From: Candidatus Hydrothermarchaeota archaeon
Lineage (GTDB): Archaea; Hydrothermarchaeota; Hydrothermarchaeia; Hydrothermarchaeales; WAQR01
Length of the DNA: 7,149 nucleotides
NCBI GenBank assembly: GCA_015520145.1
Contig: WAQR01000154.1
Location: 1 to 7,149, forward strand
Direction: 5' to 3'
Under the pieces are notes generated by a model that had not been told where the DNA came from, searched no databases, and was given only the letters and a program-made list of their open reading frames with translations. A program made the position numbers and the translations under genes. Below, piece by piece: positions 1 through 3,991 of the stretch (position 1 is the stretch's first letter; the number at the start of each line of letters is the position of its first letter).

Positions 1-661
1 GTTTGCAGAATCGCCTTTCAAACCACTGGAGGAACATGCGCGTCTGGTAAATGAGTGTGCTGACCTTTTCAAGGAATGTGTGGAGGCATTTTGCAATGAA
101 GATTTTGAGACATCTGAGAAGATTGCGATTACAATTTCAAAGACAGAACACGAGGCAGACAAGATTAAAAACCATATAAGAGAAAACCTTCCAAGGAGTA
201 TATTCATGGTCGTGGACAGGGGCGATTTTCTAAACTATTTAAGAGAACAGGACCAGGTAGCAGATCGACTGGAAGAGACTGCGTTGACCATGAGTTTAAG
301 GCGTACAAGGCTTTCCAAAGACCTCAAGGAAGATTTTTTGGATCTGACAAAGAAGACGTGTGATGTTGTAAATCTCGTACCTCTGGCTGTCAAGAGTATG
401 AACGAGATATTCGAGATGTCGTTTAAGAGGAAGGACAGCAAAGTCGAGGAGTACATAAATCTTTTAAATGAAAAAGAGGTACTTACAGATGAACTCGATT
501 TGAAGATGAGAAAACGCGTCTTTGACCTCGATGACAGACTTTCGTTTGGCGAATTTTTCCATCTGATGAGGGTAATAAAATTGCTCTCAAGAGTGGCGGA
601 TCATGCGGAAAACTGCGGCGACAGGATGCGGGTTATGATCGCAAAACAATTGAAGAGGTGA
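1..661 (+). CDS. PhoU-like DUF47 (TIGR00153-type) protein, 5'-partial
   Basis: The reading frame is open from base 2 to the TGA at 659-661 (219 codons), so the true start lies upstream. The first residues visible, FAESPFKPLEEHARL, match the usual N-terminus of DUF47 proteins just after their start, so probably only about 10 residues are missing. The GTG at 80 is internal and not the start. The protein is predicted all-helical. It has two PhoU-type acidic clusters: EHEAD near residues 49-53 of the fragment, and DHAEN followed by GD near residues 200-207. Related PhoU proteins bind metals through such E/DxxxD motifs. DUF47 proteins are often encoded beside PiT-type phosphate permeases and are thought to modulate phosphate uptake. 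No permease gene is visible here, but one could lie upstream. The next gene starts 4 nt downstream, so the two are surely co-transcribed. The family call is firm; the role in phosphate control is inferred. Confidence 0.87.
   Translation, partial: FAESPFKPLEEHARLVNECADLFKECVEAFCNEDFETSEKIAITISKTEHEADKIKNHIRENLPRSIFMVVDRGDFLNYLREQDQVADRLEETALTMSLRRTRLSKDLKEDFLDLTKKTCDVVNLVPLAVKSMNEIFEMSFKRKDSKVEEYINLLNEKEVLTDELDLKMRKRVFDLDDRLSFGEFFHLMRVIKLLSRVADHAENCGDRMRVMIAKQLKR
655..661 (+). promoter_or_regulatory. Ribosome binding site GAGGTGA supporting a TTG start
   Basis: GAGGTGA overlaps the stop codon of the DUF47 gene and lies 4 nt before TTG at 666. It is complementary to the archaeal 16S 3' end. 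It favours TTG 666 over the in-frame ATG at 693, which has no such motif in front of it. Confidence 0.65.
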
Positions 662-665
662 TATT

Positions 666-956
666 TTGTTTGAACCGAAGACAGAAGTTATAATGGTTGG
701 CCATATCCTGGAGAAAGGTATTATATTCAAACTCTATGAGCTGATAAAGGAAATGGACGTCGATGTGAAAAATTGCGATATTTCGTTTACTACCTTAAAG
801 GAGGGTATTGAGGAAAAGAAGCCGTCTATGATGCGTTTTTATTTGCTGGGTTCTCCAGAGGAGAGGGGTGCAGCACTAAAAAAGATTGAGGAGATGGCAA
901 AAGAATATGACTGCGGGATTGAAACTGTTGACCATGATGCCCTGTGGAAGAGGTAA
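666..956 (+). CDS. Small alpha/beta protein resembling the LOR/SDH conserved domain
   Basis: This is a 96-residue protein starting at TTG, chosen because of the strong GAGGTGA at 655-661. Starting instead at ATG 693 would remove nine residues. The segment VIMVGHILEKG (residues 8-18), then a helix, a strand around DVDVKNCDIS, a charged loop, the strand MMRFYLLGS, the helix GAALKKIEEMAKEY and a final strand suggest a compact ferredoxin/ACT-like fold. The spacing of GHI, the central strand and the last helix recall the N-terminal region shared by archaeal LOR/SDH proteins (Saccharop_dh_N), where GHI is followed by a helix and a G-x-D/S region. This one would be a stand-alone copy without the dehydrogenase part. 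The gene lies between a PhoU-like protein and a lipid synthase, with only 4 and 10 nt of spacing. The function is unknown to me. A small ligand-binding or regulatory subunit is a guess; the gene itself is well supported by spacing and composition. Confidence 0.7.
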   Translation: MFEPKTEVIMVGHILEKGIIFKLYELIKEMDVDVKNCDISFTTLKEGIEEKKPSMMRFYLLGSPEERGAALKKIEEMAKEYDCGIETVDHDALWKR

Positions 957-966
957 ATAGATAGAG

Positions 967-1548
967 ATGTTAAGTGCAAATTTCAGGGGTCATGCAGATA
1001 AGATAATCGTTCCTGTTGCAAGACTTATCTCGAAATCCGGTATAAGTCCAGGCATTATAACGCTCCTGGGGCTTTTTTTCAGCATAATGGCGGCAGGGAT
1101 GTTTGCACAGAAATATCTTCATCTCGCCCTGGTGTTTCTGGTTCTGTCATCGGTCCTTGATGCCATTGACGGTGCAGTGGCAAGGCAACTGAACAGGGTA
1201 AGCGAGTTTGGCGGGTTTCTCGATTCTCTAACCGACAGGTATTCTGATTCGTTCGTCCTTATAGGGGTTGCCCTCTATCTGGAAGACCATTACCTGCTGG
1301 TATTTATCGTGCTTGTCGGGAGTCTGCTTGTCAGCTATTCCAGGGCAAGGGCTGAGAATTATATTGAACGATGCGATGTGGGTATTGCAGAACGGGCTGA
1401 GCGGCTTATAATATTGATGATCGCGACAATTTTGGAGATAACAGGGGTTAGTGGCTCGATTTATGCAGGTCTCATAATCCTCGCTGTAATAACTCACCTC
1501 ACAGTACTCCAGAGAGTCATTCTTACCCACAGGTCTTTAAGAGAGTAG
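967..1548 (+). CDS. CDP-alcohol phosphatidyltransferase, probable archaetidylinositol phosphate synthase
   Basis: This 193-residue integral membrane enzyme carries the complete CDP-alcohol phosphatidyltransferase motif: D65, D68-G69, A72-R73, G82, D86 and D90. These residues bind the divalent metals and the CDP-linked lipid. Six hydrophobic stretches (about 28-47, 50-64, 93-110, 110-124, 145-161 and 163-185) fit the six-helix fold. The DSLTDRYSD variant after the third Asp and the downstream SYSRARAE and GIAERAERL segments (residues 123-130 and 139-147) are typical of archaeal proteins related to archaetidylinositol phosphate synthase. That enzyme joins CDP-archaeol and inositol 1-phosphate to make the precursor of inositol ether lipids. 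Archaetidylglycerol phosphate synthase is the main alternative; the choice of head group is inferred. The start ATG lies 10 nt after the preceding stop, with GAGGT at the end of that gene. The length is normal for the family, and no frameshift is seen. Confidence 0.85.
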   Translation: MLSANFRGHADKIIVPVARLISKSGISPGIITLLGLFFSIMAAGMFAQKYLHLALVFLVLSSVLDAIDGAVARQLNRVSEFGGFLDSLTDRYSDSFVLIGVALYLEDHYLLVFIVLVGSLLVSYSRARAENYIERCDVGIAERAERLIILMIATILEITGVSGSIYAGLIILAVITHLTVLQRVILTHRSLRE

Positions 1549-1568
1549 TGAATATATGAGAGTGAATA
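1547..1568. repeat. Short direct repeat AGTGAATA at a convergent gene border
   Basis: AGTGAATA occurs at 1547-1554 and 1561-1568, with similar GAGAGT sequence before each copy (period 14). The first copy overlaps the TAG stop of the phosphatidyltransferase gene. The spacer to the convergent Cgi121 gene is only 44 bp. It holds no clear hairpin and no T-run on either strand, so termination is not evident from sequence. Confidence 0.5.
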
Positions 1569-1592
1569 GGAGAGCGGATTACTTCTATCAGG

Positions 1593-2102
1593 TCACACCT
1601 CTAGAAGGGATATCCTCTCCTTTACGATTGCCTTTAAAAGGTCTGTCCTGCTTTTAATTCCAGGTCCGGAAACTGCCCTTATCTCTGTCTCATCTATAAA
1701 AAAAGCTTCTTTTATCCGTTCGTATTTATCTTTTCCAATATTGAAGATTTCTGGGTCCTCCCTGCATCCGTATTCCTCTAAAAAGTCCTGCGGCACTTCT
1801 TTACAGAGTAAAATAATCCCTTTTAATCCTTCTTCCTTGATGCCGAGCAGGCTGACTGCTTCTTTTATCTGTCTTTGTGCAGATGCCCTGAGTAACACCT
1901 CTAAAAAGAAGTCTTTGCTTATATTCTCACCCTTCTCAAATGCCTTCTCTGCTTTAGAAATCGCAAACGTTATATGTGATCTTCCTGCGATAATCCTGGA
2001 ATCTATAATCTGGATACCTGGATATCTCTCTATTGCGTCCCTGGTTACAGCCTTTTTGCAGCTAAGCGGGATAATCTTAATACCACTCATGTCTTCCATC
2101 AT
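1593..2102 (-). CDS. cgi121: KEOPS complex subunit Cgi121 homologue
   Basis: This 169-residue protein shows the Cgi121 family pattern. It has an early IIAGRSHITFAI segment (residues 37-48), AFEKGENISKDFFLEVLL (54-71), then ASAQRQIKEAVSLLGIK (73-89). KEOPS (Kae1, Bud32, Cgi121, Pcc1) installs threonylcarbamoyl on A37 of ANN-decoding tRNAs. Cgi121 binds Bud32 and, as shown for the Methanocaldococcus protein, captures tRNA through its 3' CCA end. Translation can begin at either of two adjacent ATGs (2102 or 2099, reading leftward), with AGGTGG just ahead. It follows the phosphorylase gene after 53 nt on the same strand, so it is probably co-transcribed. No other KEOPS gene is in the window, which is usual because the subunits are scattered in many archaea. 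The C-terminal third (residues about 90-169) fits the family in length but is less distinctive. Confidence 0.85.
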   Translation of the reverse strand: MMEDMSGIKIIPLSCKKAVTRDAIERYPGIQIIDSRIIAGRSHITFAISKAEKAFEKGENISKDFFLEVLLRASAQRQIKEAVSLLGIKEEGLKGIILLCKEVPQDFLEEYGCREDPEIFNIGKDKYERIKEAFFIDETEIRAVSGPGIKSRTDLLKAIVKERISLLEV

Positions 2103-2135
2103 CCACCTTCATATCCTTTGCCATCTGTCCTTCGC

Positions 2136-2151
2136 CGTCTGTGCGTCTGTG
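2136..2151. repeat. Perfect 8-nt tandem duplication between two minus-strand genes
   Basis: On the plus strand CGTCTGTG occurs twice in succession (2136-2143 and 2144-2151), followed by TCCGTC. Read on the minus strand this is CACAGACG twice, immediately after the TGA stop of the phosphorylase gene. It occupies much of the 53-nt spacer before the Cgi121 gene. Confidence 0.75.
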
Positions 2152-2155
2152 TCCG

Positions 2156-2929
2156 TCATACTCTTGCACCTTTAAGTGCGTTTTTGCATTCGCAGTCCCG
2201 CTCTTCTTTGACCATTTCAATCGCTTTTGTGACAATCTTTTTGATGTTCCCCTGGTTCTCTTTAACTATTTCCATGACCTCACTGACAGTCAGCTTTTCT
2301 TCGAGAATCCCGCATGCATAGTTTGTGACCATACATACAGACGCATAACATATCTCCTGTTCCCTTGCAAGAACGACCTCAGGGATCCCGACCATACCCA
2401 CAATGTCGCATCCAAGCGTTCTCATCATCCTTATCTCTGCCCGGGTTTCAAACCTCGGACCTTCGGTACATGCGTACACAGCAGATTTAAAGACCTTTTT
2501 GACTGTCAGGTCAGCCGCCTTTGTCAGTGCGTCCCTGATTTCAGGACAGTACGGGTCAAAGACATCTATATGGACGGTCTCGTTATCGAAGAATGTCAGG
2601 TCGCGTCTCTTTGTAAAGTCAATGAAATCATCTGGGATAACGACATCTTTTGGATGGAGATTTTCGTTTATCGCGCCAACCGAGTTGGTGGATATAATCC
2701 TCTCCACACCAAGGGATTTCAATGCATATATATTCGCCCTGTACTTGACCCTGTGCGGCGGAATCGCATGCCCCTTGCCGTGCCGTGCAATGAAAAATAC
2801 TTCTCTTCCTTTGAACTCTCCAATTGAAACATCAGATATTCCATAGGGTGTCTTAACCTGCCTTCTCTCTTCTTCTTTAAATATCTCAGGGTCATATATC
2901 CCTGTACCGCCGATCAATCCGATTTTCAT
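2156..2929 (-). CDS. mtnP: Purine nucleoside phosphorylase family, probable methylthioinosine/MTA phosphorylase
   Basis: This 257-residue enzyme of the trimeric PNP/MTAP family phosphorolyses a purine nucleoside to free base and ribose 1-phosphate derivative, serving methylthioadenosine salvage. Visible motifs are GGTGIY (7-12), the phosphate-binding RHGKGH (49-54), PPHRVKYRANI (57-67), STNSVGAI (80-87), TEGPRFET (155-162), EIRMMR (165-170), GCDIVGM (173-179) and VTNYACG (201-207). True MTA phosphorylases usually have two aspartates at the last site (TDYDCW). Here N203 and A205 replace them, as in 6-oxopurine enzymes, so methylthioinosine or inosine/guanosine is the more likely substrate. In Methanocaldococcus such an enzyme follows an adenosine deaminase. 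The symbol is the family's common annotation and does not settle specificity. The ATG at 2929 is preceded by GGAGGT, and the length is typical. It is the first gene of a two-gene unit with the Cgi121 homologue. Confidence 0.9.
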   Translation of the reverse strand: MKIGLIGGTGIYDPEIFKEEERRQVKTPYGISDVSIGEFKGREVFFIARHGKGHAIPPHRVKYRANIYALKSLGVERIISTNSVGAINENLHPKDVVIPDDFIDFTKRRDLTFFDNETVHIDVFDPYCPEIRDALTKAADLTVKKVFKSAVYACTEGPRFETRAEIRMMRTLGCDIVGMVGIPEVVLAREQEICYASVCMVTNYACGILEEKLTVSEVMEIVKENQGNIKKIVTKAIEMVKEERDCECKNALKGARV

Positions 2930-2940
2930 AATATCTAAAT

Positions 2941-2946
2941 ACCTCC
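2941..2946 (-). promoter_or_regulatory. Ribosome binding site GGAGGT of the phosphorylase gene
   Basis: Read on the minus strand, GGAGGT lies 11 nt before the ATG at 2929. It is a full match to the archaeal anti-SD and confirms that start. Confidence 0.7.
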
Positions 2947-2962
2947 AAACTTACCTGGGATA

Positions 2963-2994
2963 TTCTGGAATAAATATTTAACCGAGTACCAGAA
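2963..2994. promoter_or_regulatory. Palindromic TATA-like element flanked by inverted repeat TTCTGG/CCAGAA
   Basis: TAAATATTTA (2971-2980) is a perfect 10-nt palindrome in the divergent spacer. On the minus strand it would place a transcript start near 2950, just ahead of GGAGGT and the phosphorylase ATG, which fits archaeal spacing. It is flanked by TTCTGG (2963-2968) and CCAGAA (2989-2994), an inverted repeat that could be an operator covering the promoter. The minus-strand promoter is the better supported reading. Use on the plus strand would need a leader of more than 100 nt. Confidence 0.4.
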
Positions 2995-3044
2995 AAAGTT
3001 AGCCTGTAACTGTTTAGGTACCTGGCAAGGTAACGTGGCAACTT

Positions 3045-3104
3045 AGTAAAGTGATTGAGAGTAAAGTGATTGAGTAAGGACGTTAAGTTAGTAAAGGTGT
3101 TAAT
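3045..3104. repeat. Degenerate 15-nt tandem array in the divergent spacer
   Basis: AGTAAAGTGATTGAG is repeated perfectly at 3045-3059 and 3060-3074. Two more degenerate units follow at about 3073-3087 and 3090-3104, each matching 10 of 15 positions by eye. TTAGTAAAG recurs exactly 45 nt apart (3043 and 3088), which is three periods. The array ends about 30 nt before the LarE start. It has no coding potential that I can support. It could be a binding-site array upstream of LarE or the result of replication slippage. Confidence 0.6.
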
Positions 3105-3114
3105 AAAATAATAT

Positions 3115-3132
3115 GGTGTTATAGGTGTTATA
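3115..3132 (+). repeat. Tandem GGTGTTATA duplication carrying the LarE ribosome binding site
   Basis: GGTGTTATA occurs at 3115-3123 and 3124-3132, directly before the G and ATG of the LarE gene. A related GGTGTTAATA lies at 3096-3105. The second GGTG sits 6 nt before the ATG and can act as the ribosome binding site. The AT-rich stretch TTAATAAAATAATAT (3100-3114) may contain the TATA element of this gene. Confidence 0.6.
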
Positions 3133-3133
3133 G

Positions 3134-3937
3134 ATGGAAGATGCAGAGAGGCTTTTGGACTGGTTTAAGGATAAGGACGGAGTGATCGTTGCGTTCTCAG
3201 GAGGTGTTGACAGCTCTGTCATAGCCATGGCAGCAAAAAAGGTCCTGGGTAAAAGGGCGATTGCAGTTACGTCCAGTTCGTACACGTTTCCTAAAAGCGA
3301 GCTTTTATCTGCGAAAAGGATTGCAGAAGAGATAGGGATAAGACATGAGATAATCTTTGAAAACGAGCTTTTAAATCCAGAATTTGTCAAAAACCCGCCT
3401 GAGAGATGCTACCACTGCAGGAAAGGTCTTGTGACTGGGCTTAAAGAGGTTGCCAGGACATATGAAATCGGCTGCATAGTTGACGGTGCTAACGCAGACG
3501 ATACAGGACAGCACAGGCCTGGGATGAAGGCGACCGAAGAACTCGGTGTAAAGAGTCCGCTTGTGGAGCTTGGGATAAAAAAAGATGGGGTAAGAAAAAT
3601 TGCACGATATTTTGGACTCTCTGTAGATAGCAAACCTTCGTTTGCCTGCCTTGCATCCAGGATCCCCTACGGCGACAGGATTACAAAAGAGAAGCTGGAA
3701 AAGGTGGAGAAAGCAGAGGAGTTCATTAGAGGGCTTGGATTCTCCCAGGTAAGGGCGAGGCTGCACGGCGGGACTGCGCGGATTGAGGTTTTCCCGGACG
3801 ATATCCCAAGGCTTGTGGAGAGACGTGATGAGATTGTGTCAGGGCTAAGAGAGATAGGGTTCTCATATATAGTAGCTGACCTGGAGGGATACAGGACAGG
3901 CAGCATGGACGAGGTTCTTTCAAACCGAATAGAGTAG
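3134..3937 (+). CDS. larE: ATP-dependent sacrificial sulfur transferase LarE
   Basis: This 267-residue PP-loop protein has the ATP-binding SGGVDSS at residues 22-28, NPPERCYHC at 87-95 and the LarE signature KPSFACLASRIPYG at 167-180. In Lactobacillus plantarum LarE, the equivalent of C172 gives up its sulfur to the nickel-pincer nucleotide cofactor precursor made by LarB. LarE adenylates the pyridinium carboxylate, and LarC then inserts nickel for lactate racemase (LarA) and relatives. No cysteine follows C172, so this looks like the single-sacrificial-cysteine type rather than the iron-sulfur cluster type. I say this from the pattern only. C92 and C95 form a CxxC that is common in the family. 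No larA, larB or larC is in the window, so the target enzyme is unknown. Some archaeal LarE-like proteins may serve other thiolation reactions. The start ATG follows GGTG at a 6-nt spacing, and the length is typical. Confidence 0.88.
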   Translation: MEDAERLLDWFKDKDGVIVAFSGGVDSSVIAMAAKKVLGKRAIAVTSSSYTFPKSELLSAKRIAEEIGIRHEIIFENELLNPEFVKNPPERCYHCRKGLVTGLKEVARTYEIGCIVDGANADDTGQHRPGMKATEELGVKSPLVELGIKKDGVRKIARYFGLSVDSKPSFACLASRIPYGDRITKEKLEKVEKAEEFIRGLGFSQVRARLHGGTARIEVFPDDIPRLVERRDEIVSGLREIGFSYIVADLEGYRTGSMDEVLSNRIE

Positions 3938-3951
3938 ACAAATAGAGTAGA
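3928..3951. repeat. 11-nt direct repeat AATAGAGTAGA across the LarE stop codon
   Basis: AATAGAGTAGA occurs at 3928-3938 and 3941-3951 (period 13). The first copy contains the TAG stop (3935-3937) of the LarE gene; the second is in the spacer just before the AT-rich promoter of the next gene. Confidence 0.7.
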
Positions 3952-3953
3952 TG

Positions 3954-3991
3954 GCAAAAAATTTATACCTTTTCATATCATTGTCTTTTGA
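3954..3991 (+). promoter_or_regulatory. Archaeal BRE/TATA promoter for a leaderless mRNA
   Basis: A purine run, CAAAAAA (3955-3961), is followed by TTTATA (3962-3967), which resembles a BRE plus TATA box. The box centre is about 26 nt before ATG 3991, the usual distance from TATA box to transcription start. No ribosome binding site precedes this ATG; the preceding 20 nt are T-rich. Together these point to a transcript starting at or within a base or two of the ATG. Confidence 0.65.

Noticed and set aside
80..661. GTG at 80 as start of the DUF47 gene
   Set aside because: The frame is open upstream to base 2 and encodes family-typical residues, so the GTG is internal.
1549..1592. Transcription terminator between convergent genes
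   Set aside because: No T-run or stable hairpin on either strand.
1741..2175. Plus-strand open frame of 144 codons antisense to Cgi121
   Set aside because: The Cgi121 family motifs are on the other strand; the Ser/Leu-rich, low-complexity translation is typical of a shadow frame.
2141..2827. Plus-strand open frame of 228 codons
   Set aside because: It lies antisense to the phosphorylase gene, whose motifs are intact. The translation shows no family motif, and no ribosome binding site is seen.
2403..2846. Plus-strand open frame of 147 codons
   Set aside because: Another shadow of the phosphorylase gene, with no recognisable domain.
3019..3032. TACCT-GGCA-AGGTA hairpin as a terminator or riboswitch piece
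   Set aside because: The stem is only 5 bp with no T-run and no wider structure; too weak to call.
3045..3104. CRISPR array
   Set aside because: The units are 15 nt with no spacers between them, degenerate beyond two copies, and no cas gene is present.
3371..3957. Several minus-strand open frames opposite LarE
   Set aside because: All overlap the well-supported LarE gene, with no ribosome binding site or family motif.
3988..3990. TTG as the start of the SWIM gene
   Set aside because: The ATG immediately after fits the TATA spacing better, and there is no ribosome binding site to support the TTG.
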